This document shows, one piece after another, positions 1-8,509 of a stretch of 64,000 bases of DNA. This stretch comes from JAVBSX01 sp031549145 (GTDB taxonomy: Bacteria > Planctomycetota > Planctomycetia > Pirellulales > Thermoguttaceae). The notes beneath the pieces were generated by a model that did no database searches, had not been told where the DNA came from, and saw nothing but the letters and a program-made list of their open reading frames with translations. How positions within the stretch are numbered: the first letter of the stretch is position 1; each line of letters begins with the position of its first letter. The stretch covers positions 12,937 through 76,936 of the forward strand of contig JAVBQI010000082.1 of the NCBI GenBank assembly GCA_031549145.1, written 5' to 3'. The position numbers and the translations under genes were made by a program.

Positions 1-2
1 CG

Positions 3-821
3 AAACACACGGAAAAACGGGTCCCCGCTCTCGGCTGGAAGCGGGCCGACGGTTCTTTCAAGGCGGTCCTGATCGGCTACACGATGCATCCGACCTGCTT
101 TACCGGAGGAGACATTTCCGCAGAATGGCCGGGCGCGACCGCCGATGCGATCCGCAAACTCTTCTCTCCGGAAACGGAGCCGTTTGTCATACAAGGGGCG
201 TGCGGAAACATCAATTATACGAAAAGAAATCCTCCCGATGAAGAGATGCGGCAGATCGGCCGCACGATCGCCGCTTCCGTCGCCGAACGGCTCAAGGCCG
301 CTTCGCCGATCGAACCGTTTTTCGCGGTCCGGTCCCGGTGCATCGCCGTGGGGCTCGACGTTCCCGATCCGGAAGGGCTCGAACGTTTTGTCCGGCAACA
401 GCGAGAGGCTTACAAAGACAACCTCAAAGCGCAGAAGGCGTGCGACCTTTGGGAATCGTGGGCGCAGGAGCGACTGGCCCAAGGCGGAGCGGATCATGTC
501 GATGCTGAAGTCGCCGCGATCGTGCTCGGGCATCGGGCCTTCGTGTCCGCTCCGTTCGAAACCTTGTCCTGGATGAACCTGGAGTTGGCGAAGCACACGA
601 CCGTCGAATGTTTCGCCATGGGTTACGCCAACGGTTGCTACGATTATCTCCCCCACGACGCCGCTTACGACGAAGGGGGCTATTCTCCGGACAGCGCCCA
701 TCTCTGGTACAAAAACTTCCGTTGCCGCCGGGGCGAATTGGAACGGCTGGCCGCCCACTCCGCCCCGGTCGTCGAACTGGCCGCGAAAGCCGCCGGATTG
801 ACCGCCCCGGACGCCCCATGA
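3..821 (+). CDS. Neutral/alkaline ceramidase-like protein, 3' part
   Basis: The reading frame is open from the first bases of the window, so only the C-terminal 272 residues are seen. The segment AVLIGYTMHPTCFTGG, followed by ISAEWPG and then FVIQGACGNIN, matches the core of the neutral/alkaline non-lysosomal ceramidase family as found in planctomycetes, where the His of HPT is a likely metal ligand and QGACGN follows the second strand. Family members hydrolyse ceramide or act as uncharacterised secreted amidases; the substrate cannot be read from this piece. The first internal ATG at 84 lies inside the conserved core and is not the real start. A long inverted-repeat element follows the stop. 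Confidence 0.75.
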   Translation, partial: KHTEKRVPALGWKRADGSFKAVLIGYTMHPTCFTGGDISAEWPGATADAIRKLFSPETEPFVIQGACGNINYTKRNPPDEEMRQIGRTIAASVAERLKAASPIEPFFAVRSRCIAVGLDVPDPEGLERFVRQQREAYKDNLKAQKACDLWESWAQERLAQGGADHVDAEVAAIVLGHRAFVSAPFETLSWMNLELAKHTTVECFAMGYANGCYDYLPHDAAYDEGGYSPDSAHLWYKNFRCRRGELERLAAHSAPVVELAAKAAGLTAPDAP

Positions 822-847
822 TGTCGGCAACGCCAATTGTCCCTTGC

Positions 848-1170
848 CCGCGAGGATTGCAAAGTCCTTTTTTAATACTAGCCCCAAGCGTTAGCGCGGG
901 GTGATATTAGCGGCTTAGAAGGCTGTTTTCGAAGCCGCTACTGAGTTCCAGATAAAAAATGATCTGACTGACCGTCATCCCCGCGCAGGCGGGGATCCAG
1001 AGATTACGGTTTCCCTCTGGCCCCCCGCCTGCGCGGGGGTGACGGTTCTATTCCAAAATAAAGAGTTCAAATTTTTCTGAAACTCAGCAAGTTGCTAAGT
1101 TGCATGATTTTATCCCCCCGCGCTGACGCTTGGGGCTAGTATTGGAACCACGACTTTGCAATCCTCGCGG
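848..1170. repeat. Composite inverted-repeat element (three nested shells)
   Basis: Outer arms: ccgcgaggattgcaaagtc at 848-866 is the reverse complement of 1152-1170, and tactagccccaagcg (877-891) pairs with 1126-1142 with few mismatches. Inside lies a second imperfect inverted pair, actgagttccagata (940-954) against ctgaaactcagcaa (1077-1090). The centre is the 76-bp palindromic repeat at 971-1046. No coding frame is evident in 822-1288, apart from the start region of the next gene. The layout resembles a MITE nested in other repeat families. Confidence 0.75.
971..1046 (+). repeat. Palindromic interspersed repeat, copy 1
   Basis: About 76 bp with two GC-rich arms (ccccgcgcaggcgggg and its complement) and the ends accgtcatcc / gtgacggt. 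Two further copies lie at 2632-2704 and 44213-44285 in the opposite orientation. It can fold into a cruciform or a strong RNA hairpin, but there is no T-run typical of a terminator. Confidence 0.85.
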
Positions 1171-1288
1171 TCACTCGCCGAAACCATTTGTCAACGGGCG
1201 CGGTCCCGACTATAATAACGTAACGGTACATCTTCCGGCCGGCAAAAAATTTTGCCGCACGTTTCGCCATTCTTTTGTGTTACGAACG

Positions 1289-2587
1289 ATGTCTCGACCC
1301 ATTTTGCCGATTTCTTTCCTCGTGCTCTGTATAGGAATCCTCGCGGGCTGTCATTCGCGGGCTCCCGCCCCACCGCGTACCATTCCCGAAGTCGTCGTCG
1401 AGCAGGTCCAAATCCGGGACGTGCCGGTCTATCTCGAAACGACCGGCTATTCCGAAGCCTTCGAGTACGTCAACATTCCCGCCCGCGTGTCCGGTTTTCT
1501 CCGCGAAATCCGGTTCACCCCCGGCGACATCGTCCCCGCCGGAACGCAGCTTTTCCTGATCGAGCCGGATCAATACATCAATTCGGAAAAAGCCGCCGAG
1601 GCGACGCTCGCTTCCGCCAAGGCGCAACTCCTTTTGGCGGAAACCAACCTTGCTCGCACAAAACGTCTGGTTTTGGAAAAAACGTTGCCCCAGGAAGATC
1701 TGGATTCCGATCAAGCCACTCACGATGAGGCCGTCGCCGCCGTCCTGAAAGCCCAGGCCGACCTGGCCCAAGCCAAGCTCGATTTGAGTTACACGGATGT
1801 CCGCAGCCCCATCGAAGGGAAAGTCAGCCGGAATTTGATCGATATCGGCAACATGGTCGGTCCGAGCGTCCAAAGCGGCTCGACGACGATTCTCGCAAGC
1901 GTCGCCGGAATGAATCCAATTTACATTTATTTCGACATCAGCGATGTCCAGTTCGAGCGGATACACGATGCGGCCCCGGTCGAGGTCTCGCCGGAGGCAC
2001 GGCAATTGCAACAGCAGCTCGCGGGAATTCGGGCGGCGAAGAAAAAGGTGGAAGTCCAGGTCAATCCCGCGCCGCCGTCCTCGCAGGCGGTCGAATCCGC
2101 CGCGACGAAAAGCGATTCCGAAGCGATCAAGATTCCGTTCCAAATCGCCCTGATCAAGGGAACGGAACCGAACAAAACCGTTTATTCCCACACCGGGCTC
2201 ATCGATATGGCCGATAACAAAATCGACCTCTCGACGGGAACTATTCAAATTCGCGGCGAGATTCCCAACGAGAAATATGAAATTTATCCCGGCCGGATTT
2301 GTCGGGTCCGGGTCCCCCTCACGACGCTGGCGGAATCCGTCCTCATCAACGAAGAAGCGGTCATGTCGGATATGAACCGCAAATATATCTTCGTCGTCGA
2401 TGAGCAAAGTGTCGCCCATCGCCGCGATGTCGAACTCGGCGAAATGCAGCCCGACAACACACAGGTCGTCCTGAAAGGACTCAAGGCCGGCGAAAAATAC
2501 GTCGCGCTCGGCACCTTGAAAGCCCGCAACGGCAAACCGGTGAAGGCGGTCGCGAACAAAAACCAACAATCAGAGCCGCGACCGTAA
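1289..2587 (+). CDS. RND efflux periplasmic adaptor lipoprotein (membrane fusion protein)
   Basis: Predicted 432-residue adaptor linking an inner-membrane RND pump to an outer-membrane channel. The ATG at 1289 is chosen because it gives a clean lipoprotein signal ending in LAGC (lipid Cys about residue 21); the frame is open back to 1130, but that extension lies in a repeat. After the signal come a beta-barrel/lipoyl half (IPARVSGFLREI), an alpha-hairpin rich in Ala, Lys and Gln, and the second lipoyl half (DVRSPIEGKVSRNLIDIGN), as in AcrA/MexA. An insertion around residues 235-275 is rich in Gln, Lys, Pro and Ser. The stop codon lies inside a repeat arm beginning at 2571. The pump gene follows after a 200-bp repeat insertion, so co-transcription is likely but interrupted. 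No TolC-type channel is present nearby. Confidence 0.9.
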   Translation: MSRPILPISFLVLCIGILAGCHSRAPAPPRTIPEVVVEQVQIRDVPVYLETTGYSEAFEYVNIPARVSGFLREIRFTPGDIVPAGTQLFLIEPDQYINSEKAAEATLASAKAQLLLAETNLARTKRLVLEKTLPQEDLDSDQATHDEAVAAVLKAQADLAQAKLDLSYTDVRSPIEGKVSRNLIDIGNMVGPSVQSGSTTILASVAGMNPIYIYFDISDVQFERIHDAAPVEVSPEARQLQQQLAGIRAAKKKVEVQVNPAPPSSQAVESAATKSDSEAIKIPFQIALIKGTEPNKTVYSHTGLIDMADNKIDLSTGTIQIRGEIPNEKYEIYPGRICRVRVPLTTLAESVLINEEAVMSDMNRKYIFVVDEQSVAHRRDVELGEMQPDNTQVVLKGLKAGEKYVALGTLKARNGKPVKAVANKNQQSEPRP

Positions 2588-2774
2588 GGGAGCGGTAACG
2601 AGGGCGGCTGCAAAGATAATGAAATGACCTTCGTCACCCCCGCGCAGGCGGGGGTCCAGAGGGAAGCCGCAACCTCTGGATTTCCGCCTGCGCGGGAATG
2701 ACGGAATTGATTCCGCTTTCTCGAAGGTCTTTATCATAATTTTGTACGACCGCTCCTTTACGGTCACGGCTCCG
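2571..2774. repeat. Composite inverted-repeat element between adaptor and pump genes
   Basis: Arms at 2571-2596 (cagagccgcgaccgtaaggg and onward) and 2749-2774 are near-perfect reverse complements. Between them sits copy 2 of the 76-bp palindromic repeat, itself flanked by a short inverted pair (agataatgaaatgacctt / aaggtctttatcat). The left arm overlaps the last codons and stop of the adaptor gene. A single related arm also occurs at 17190-17214. Confidence 0.8.
2632..2704 (-). repeat. Palindromic interspersed repeat, copy 2
   Basis: Same GC-rich arms and ctctgga core as the copies at 971 and 44213, inverted with respect to the first. It lies between two genes of one probable operon, so it would be transcribed as a long hairpin. 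Confidence 0.85.
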
Positions 2775-2788
2775 AAAATTCCGACACC

Positions 2789-5700
2789 ATGAACATCTCA
2801 CATTTTTTTATCGATCGGCCGATTTTCGCGTGCGTGATCTCGGTTCTCGTACTCCTGCTGGGGGCGGTTGCGTACGTGTTTCTCCCGGTCGCGCAGTTTC
2901 CGGACATCGTCCCGCCGACGGTCGTCGTGACGACGAGCTATCCGGGGGCGAGCGCCGAAACCGTCGTCAATACCGTCGCGCTGCCGATCGAAAAACAGGT
3001 CAACGGCGTCGACCGGATGCTCTACATCACGACCTCCTGCACCAGCGACGGGGATATGCAGATGACCGTCACGTTCGAAGTCGGCACCGATCCCGATATG
3101 GCGACGGTTCTCGTCCAGAATCGGGTCAAAATCGCCGAGCCGGTTCTTCCCGAGGAAGTGACCCGGCAAGGGGTCACGGTCAAGAAAAAATCGCCGAACA
3201 TGGTCGTCGTCCTCAACTTCTACGAGCCCAAGGACCTCGAAGCGAAGAAGGCCGGAACCTTCAAGATGACCGATGCGGAAAAAGAAGCCCGGGGACTCTA
3301 CCTGACCAATTTCGTCGTAGCCAATTTGCAGGACCGGCTCGCACGGGTCGAAGGGGTCGGCGATGTGACGATTTTCGACACGACGACGTTCAGTATGCGG
3401 ATTTGGTTGAATCCGGACATTCTCGCCTCGCGGAATATTTCCGTGCAGGAGATCACTTCGGCGCTCGAAGAGCAGAACATCCAGGTCGCGGCCGGGCGCA
3501 TCGGCGAACCGCCGACGCCGCGCGGAACGCGGCGGAACGTCGCGCTGACGACGCTGGGCCGGTTGACCGACGCCTCGCAATTCGAGAACATGATCCTCCG
3601 GACCTCCTCGGACGGGAGCATTCTGTATCTCCGGGATGTCGCGACGATCGAACTCGGCGCGGTCAAGTACCTGACGAAATCACAGCGGGATGGCTTGCCG
3701 AACACGACGGCGGCGATCTACCAAAATCCGGGCGCCAACTCGCTCCAGGTCGCCGACAGCGTCGCGAAGGAGCTCAAGGCGATGTCGAACATTCTCGGCG
3801 AAGAGGTCGCAGCGGTCGTCAGTCACGACGCGACCAAATTCGTTCGGGTCTCGATCGAAGAAGTCAAGAAAACGCTTTTCGCGGCGGTGCTGATCGTCGT
3901 GCTGATCGTCTTCGTCTTTCTCCAGGACTGGCGGGCGGCCCTGATTCCGTGTTTGACGGTTCCGGTTTCGCTCGTCGGCTGTTTCTTCCTGATGTGGTGC
4001 ATCGGCTTCTCGATCAATTCGCTGACGCTGTTCGGCCTGATTCTCGTGATCGGGATCGTCGTCGACGATGCGATCATCGTCGTCGAGAACACCCAACGCC
4101 TGATCGACACGGAAAACCTCGGGCCCGTCGAGGCGGCCCGAAAAGCGATGAACGAAGTTTCCGGACCGATTATCGCGACAACGTTCGTGCTCATGTCGAT
4201 CTTCATTCCGACGGCAATGACGCCGGGAATCGTCGGCGACATTTACCGGCAGTTCGCGCTGACGATCGCCGGGGCGGTTTGCATCTCGGCGATGTGCGCG
4301 TTGACTTTCGCCCCGGCGTTGGCGGCGATCATGCTGCGGAAAAGCCTCCCCGACGAAAAGAAGAATATCGGCTTCCGGGCTTTCAATTACTGCTTCAACG
4401 GTTACGCGAATTTCTATCTCGGAACGGTCAAAGGAGTGATTTCGGGCCGCTTTCTCGTGCTGTTGCTCTGGTTCGGACTTCTCGGCGGACTTTACGCCGC
4501 GTTTATGTACCTGCCGACCGGATTCATTCCGAACGAGGACCAGGGGGTGCTCTACCTCGAAGCGAAGCTGCCGGAAGGGGCCTCGCAGGAACGGTCTCAA
4601 GAGCTCATCGACGCGATGCAGGCAATGCTCGATGAGGATATGGAAGGGATCGAAACCGTCGTTACGGTCAACGGACATTCGCTGCTCGATAATGCCAACT
4701 CGACGAATTCCGTGTTCGGCTTGCTCGTCCTGACTCCTTGGAAAGACCGGTACCCGACGCTGTTCGAGCAGTGCAAATCCCTCCTCGGTATCAAACCGGC
4801 GAAAGGACGCCCCGGTTCGACCCTGTCGATGGAACGGCTGTTGGCGAAATGGACGCAAAAATTTTCGACGATCCCGGACGCCATGGTCCTGATCTATCCG
4901 CCGCCGCCGATTCTCGGGCTCGGCAACTCGGCCGGTTCGGAGATGCAAATCCTCGACCAAAGGGACAACGGCGTCGGAGCCTTGTCACAGGCCGCGACCG
5001 ATCTCGTCGACCAGGCGGTGGAAAGCGGACTCTTTTCGCGAATTCAAACGACTTTCCGTCCGTACGCCCCGCGACTCTATCTGGACATCGACCGCGAAAA
5101 AGTCAAAAAAATGGGGGTCTCGCTCAACGAGGTTTTCGCGGCTCTCGAAGGGTATTACGGTTCGGTTTACGTCAACGATTTCAATCGTTTCGACAACGTT
5201 TATCACGTCATGGTCCAGGCCCAGGGGGAATTTCGCGACAATCCGAAAGACGTCCTCGAAATGAAGTTCAAGAATCCGGACGGAAAAATGGTCCCGGTCG
5301 AAGCAATCGCGACGCTACGGGAAACGGTCGGGCCGCAGATCATGCCGCGATTCCAACTGTATACGGCCGCGTACGTTCAAGCGCAACTCCGGCCCGGAAT
5401 CAGCACGGGCCAGGGCATGGCGATGTTGAGCGAATTGGCCGCCGATTTGCCGTCCGGTTTCGATTACGGCTGGACCGGCATGTCGTATCAGGAAGCGAAA
5501 GTCGGCAGCGTCACGGGCTATGTCTTCGCACTCTCCGTGATCTTCGCGTTCTTCGTGCTGGCGGCCCAATACGAAAGCTGGTCGGCCCCGATCATCATTT
5601 TGATGGCGGTTCCGCTCGGGATCGGCGGGGCGATCCTCGCCGTCGCGCTGCGGGGCATCGAGGTCAACATTTACACGCAAATCGGCTTTATCCTGATGGT

Positions 5701-6082
5701 CGGGCTCTCGGCGAAGAACGCGATCCTGATCACGGAGTTCGCGATGGAGAAACGCCGCAGCGGCGAGCCGATGATCCAATCGGCGTTCGAGGCGGGCCGT
5801 TTGCGGCTCAGGCCGATCATGATGACCTCGTTCGCGTTTATTCTGGGAATCTTCCCGCTCTTGATCGCGAGCGGCGCGGGGGCGAACAGCCGGCACGCGA
5901 TCGGAACGCCGGTCTTCGGCGGCATGCTGACCGAAACGATGGTCGGAATTTACGTGACGCCGGTTCTCTTCGTGCTCCTGACCGCCTGGAGCGAAGCGTT
6001 CGCGAAATGGATCGGCAAAACGCTTGCCTCCGAGCGGGAAACCGTATCATCGGAAACGGACGCGGATCAAATCTCGCGCTGA
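2789..6082 (+). CDS. RND-type multidrug efflux pump, inner-membrane subunit (HAE-1/AcrB family)
   Basis: The 1,097-residue length fits the HAE-1 family. It begins ISHFFIDRPIFACVISVLV, the classic first transmembrane helix, and shows two homologous halves, each with a large periplasmic loop and a cluster of helices. The TM4 proton-relay motif is visible as GIVVDDAIIVVEN, with the paired aspartates needed for proton coupling. The second half carries the conserved GLSAKNAILI and the PLLIASGAGANSRHAIG region. It acts as a trimer exporting drugs or detergents from periplasm or membrane by proton antiport, with the adaptor encoded just upstream. The substrate cannot be inferred. Confidence 0.95.
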   Translation: MNISHFFIDRPIFACVISVLVLLLGAVAYVFLPVAQFPDIVPPTVVVTTSYPGASAETVVNTVALPIEKQVNGVDRMLYITTSCTSDGDMQMTVTFEVGTDPDMATVLVQNRVKIAEPVLPEEVTRQGVTVKKKSPNMVVVLNFYEPKDLEAKKAGTFKMTDAEKEARGLYLTNFVVANLQDRLARVEGVGDVTIFDTTTFSMRIWLNPDILASRNISVQEITSALEEQNIQVAAGRIGEPPTPRGTRRNVALTTLGRLTDASQFENMILRTSSDGSILYLRDVATIELGAVKYLTKSQRDGLPNTTAAIYQNPGANSLQVADSVAKELKAMSNILGEEVAAVVSHDATKFVRVSIEEVKKTLFAAVLIVVLIVFVFLQDWRAALIPCLTVPVSLVGCFFLMWCIGFSINSLTLFGLILVIGIVVDDAIIVVENTQRLIDTENLGPVEAARKAMNEVSGPIIATTFVLMSIFIPTAMTPGIVGDIYRQFALTIAGAVCISAMCALTFAPALAAIMLRKSLPDEKKNIGFRAFNYCFNGYANFYLGTVKGVISGRFLVLLLWFGLLGGLYAAFMYLPTGFIPNEDQGVLYLEAKLPEGASQERSQELIDAMQAMLDEDMEGIETVVTVNGHSLLDNANSTNSVFGLLVLTPWKDRYPTLFEQCKSLLGIKPAKGRPGSTLSMERLLAKWTQKFSTIPDAMVLIYPPPPILGLGNSAGSEMQILDQRDNGVGALSQAATDLVDQAVESGLFSRIQTTFRPYAPRLYLDIDREKVKKMGVSLNEVFAALEGYYGSVYVNDFNRFDNVYHVMVQAQGEFRDNPKDVLEMKFKNPDGKMVPVEAIATLRETVGPQIMPRFQLYTAAYVQAQLRPGISTGQGMAMLSELAADLPSGFDYGWTGMSYQEAKVGSVTGYVFALSVIFAFFVLAAQYESWSAPIIILMAVPLGIGGAILAVALRGIEVNIYTQIGFILMVGLSAKNAILITEFAMEKRRSGEPMIQSAFEAGRLRLRPIMMTSFAFILGIFPLLIASGAGANSRHAIGTPVFGGMLTETMVGIYVTPVLFVLLTAWSEAFAKWIGKTLASERETVSSETDADQISR

Positions 6083-6251
6083 CGCTTCGTGCTGCTGTTT
6101 GCTGCGTTCGACTTTGCAATCCTCCTGTCATTTGTTCGGAGTAGGTTGCCGGAAGATGATTTTTCAATTAACCTCATAAGCGAAGGGCATGACAATGCCC
6201 TCACGTTGCCGTTTGTCGGTCCGTGCAAAACCTTTGAAACCAATCGGTCTG

Positions 6252-7919
6252 ATGATGTTGGAAAATACCGCACCGCTCGAACCCCGGCCGAATTCCCCGG
6301 TCGAACCGCAGCCCGCCTCGCCGGAAAAAACGATTTCCTGGCGGGAACCTTGTGCCGTTCTTTTGGCCATTTTCCTGGTCGACGCAACGGTTTATCACGG
6401 GGCGGGATTCGCGGGAATCGCACTCCTGCTGTTCGTTTTGCCGTTGCTTTTTTGGGCCGGCATCACCGTTCCCCGAACAAACCGGCTCATCCTGCTCTTC
6501 GCAGCGGGGGCGGCGGCCGTCGCGGCCAAACTGCTGTGGTGCGGCAACGGCTGGGCGGCGTTTCTCGGTTTCGTCGTCGTTTTCCTTTTCGCCGCCGCAC
6601 TCAACGGAGTACCGTTCCGTTATTTCAACCTCATTTACTATTTACTCCGATTGATCGCTTCCGGGGCGTACGGTTTCGCGGACTATTTTCGAAGCTCGAA
6701 ACGGCTCCGGCGCATCAGCCTTCGTTCTCCGGCGGCCGTTTTGATACCGCTTCTCGCGGTTGTTGTGTTTGCCGGCATTTTCGTTTGCGCCAATTCCGAT
6801 CTCCAGGAAATCCTAAAAAACGGCTGGACGGCGTTCGTCGATTGGCTGGGGCAGTTTTCCGATTGGCTTCCCGCCGGCCCGCAAGTCGCGATTTGGATCG
6901 CCGCCGGTTGGATCACGATCGGACTTTTGCGGCCGCTCCCCGAAACGTTTCGGCTTGCCGCCCGGTTCGTCTGGCCCGAAATCGTCTCGAACCAAAGCCC
7001 GCCTGCGCTTCCCGGGGAAGAGGTTTTCGTCGCACAAAAAGTCGTCGAGGAAGACGCCAAAGTCGATTCGCCGCATTATTTCATTTTTCGCAACACGCTT
7101 CTGGCCTTGAACGTTTTGTTCGCCGTCTATCTCGTGTTTGAATTTTACAAGAACTGGACCCGTGATTTTCCGCCCGGTTTCGATTACTCCCGGCACATGC
7201 ATTTGGGGGCCGCGTATTTGACATTCGCTCTCGGCTTGAGCACCCTGATCCTCTGCGCGATCTTTCAGGGAGACATGCTCCGCGACCCTCGGATCGGTCG
7301 GTTGAAACGCCTTGCCGGAATCTGGTCGGCCTTGAATTTTCTGCTCGCGTTTTCCGTGTACAACCGTCTTTACATATACATCGATTTGAACGGCCTCTCG
7401 CGTCTTCGCATCATCGGACTGCTCGGGACGACGGCGGTCGTGCTCGGGCTGGTCATGGTCGTGAGAATGTTCCTGCTCTCGAAAAAAATCGACTGGCTGC
7501 TCCAGCGTTACGCCGTGTCGGTTTTCGCGGTCGTGTTTCTCGGGCTGGTTTTCCCTTTCGACATGCTGATCGCCCATCACAATGTCGCCCGGGTCATGCG
7601 AGGGGACCTCGCCCCGTCGATTTTTCTTTTGAGACATCCTGAGAGCGCGGAAGATTATCTCGCCTCTTTACCGCTTTTGGATTCGGACGATCCGATTATC
7701 CGCGAGGGGGCGTGGGCGTTGTTCGCGGAAAAATTTCCGACGCTTTGCGCTCCGCCGCCGCCGGACAAATACGGCTGGACCGCGTTTCAATGGTCGGAAA
7801 AACGATTGCGCAAGGCCTTGGAATCGCGACGAGGAGAGCTGGACGTCTTTCTACTCGATTACTCAAAGCGCGAAAAGGCGATCGACAGTTTCCGAAAATA
7901 TACGGATCGTTGGATTTAG
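6252..7919 (+). CDS. DUF4173/DUF4153-like polytopic membrane protein
   Basis: A protein of about 555 residues with an N-terminal block of at least six hydrophobic helices and a second block after residue 270. The segment AFSVYNRLYIYIDLNGLSRL matches the conserved NRL...YI...GLT.LR pattern of the DUF4173/DUF4153 membrane family, whose function is unknown. A soluble tail of about 100 residues after the last helix is rich in charged residues. ATGs at 6252 and 6255 are both plausible; neither has a strong ribosome-binding site, and the frame is open upstream to 6189. A hairpin at 6185-6200 (gggcat/atgccc) lies in the leader. The gene is separated from the pump by about 170 bp and may be independent. 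Confidence 0.7.
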   Translation: MMLENTAPLEPRPNSPVEPQPASPEKTISWREPCAVLLAIFLVDATVYHGAGFAGIALLLFVLPLLFWAGITVPRTNRLILLFAAGAAAVAAKLLWCGNGWAAFLGFVVVFLFAAALNGVPFRYFNLIYYLLRLIASGAYGFADYFRSSKRLRRISLRSPAAVLIPLLAVVVFAGIFVCANSDLQEILKNGWTAFVDWLGQFSDWLPAGPQVAIWIAAGWITIGLLRPLPETFRLAARFVWPEIVSNQSPPALPGEEVFVAQKVVEEDAKVDSPHYFIFRNTLLALNVLFAVYLVFEFYKNWTRDFPPGFDYSRHMHLGAAYLTFALGLSTLILCAIFQGDMLRDPRIGRLKRLAGIWSALNFLLAFSVYNRLYIYIDLNGLSRLRIIGLLGTTAVVLGLVMVVRMFLLSKKIDWLLQRYAVSVFAVVFLGLVFPFDMLIAHHNVARVMRGDLAPSIFLLRHPESAEDYLASLPLLDSDDPIIREGAWALFAEKFPTLCAPPPPDKYGWTAFQWSEKRLRKALESRRGELDVFLLDYSKREKAIDSFRKYTDRWI

Positions 7920-7949
7920 CGGAAGGTTTTCGCCAAATCACCCGGAGCC

Positions 7950-8012
7950 CGACGCCTCAGCGAAGGAAAATACGTATTCTCCCTCGCTGAGGTGTCGAGT
8001 TCCGTTTTGTTT
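7950..8012 (+). terminator. Rho-independent terminator after the DUF4173-like gene
   Basis: A 17-bp stem with two wobble positions (cgacgcctcagcga at 7950 against cgctgaggtgtcg ending 7997), a 14-nt loop, then a T-rich run (ttttgtttt). Confidence 0.7.
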
Positions 8013-8423
8013 TATGATTTTTTGTCTAAAAATCAATTGTAGACAAACTCCCAAACGTGTCATATAATCAATGTATATTCGCAAATTTTCTTTTAAGGAA
8101 GTTTATCGACCTTGAAGAGTAGAATCTCCAAGTCGTTTTAAGTTTCCTGATTAAGTGGCGTTTGTTTTGGACTGCTGGTGTGTTTTGAATTTTCGCTTTG
8201 CTTTTCAAAACTGGGTTTTTTCAAACGGCGGCAGAAAGATGCACAATGATACACAGAGACGTCCAAACGAGAGTTTTCATGCAATTTGATACTTTTGAAT
8301 AATCAATAGAATTGGAGTTTTTAGGAAAATCCGCATTATTCTTTGTATATTCGACCTTAAACTACAAGAAATGACCTGTTTTCAGAATGATTGACTCTTT
8401 TCCTTCTTAACATGACGACGAAT
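8013..8423. other. AT-rich upstream region of the PEP-CTERM gene
   Basis: About 410 bp without a gene, clearly more AT-rich than its surroundings. It holds an inverted pair TTGTCTA (8022-8028) / TAGACAA (8040-8046) and two copies of tgtatattcg (near 8070 and 8343), one with the following cgacctt. Because a sigma-54 promoter follows at 8424, these are candidate activator-binding sites, but nothing here proves it. Confidence 0.35.
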
Positions 8424-8439
8424 TGGCATGGTTTTTGCT
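8424..8439 (+). promoter_or_regulatory. Sigma-54 (RpoN) -24/-12 promoter
   Basis: TGGCATG-gttt-TTGCT matches the RpoN consensus (TGGCAYR-N4-TTGCW). GG at 8425-8426 and GC at 8437-8438 have exactly ten bases between them, which is the invariant spacing. It lies about 70 bp before the ATG of the PEP-CTERM gene on the same strand. Confidence 0.7.
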
Positions 8440-8509
8440 CTTATCGTTGTTGTAACTCGGAATCCGAAATATCAATCATTTGTTCAGTATTTTTTAAGGG
8501 GGCAGAAAA

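Noticed and set aside
971..1046. 76-bp palindrome considered as a terminator
   Set aside because: It lacks a T-run and occurs in several places and orientations, including between two genes of one operon; a dispersed repeat fits better.
1280..2569. 429-codon minus-strand frame opposite the efflux adaptor
   Set aside because: Mirror of a GC-rich coding region; no start signal or domain.
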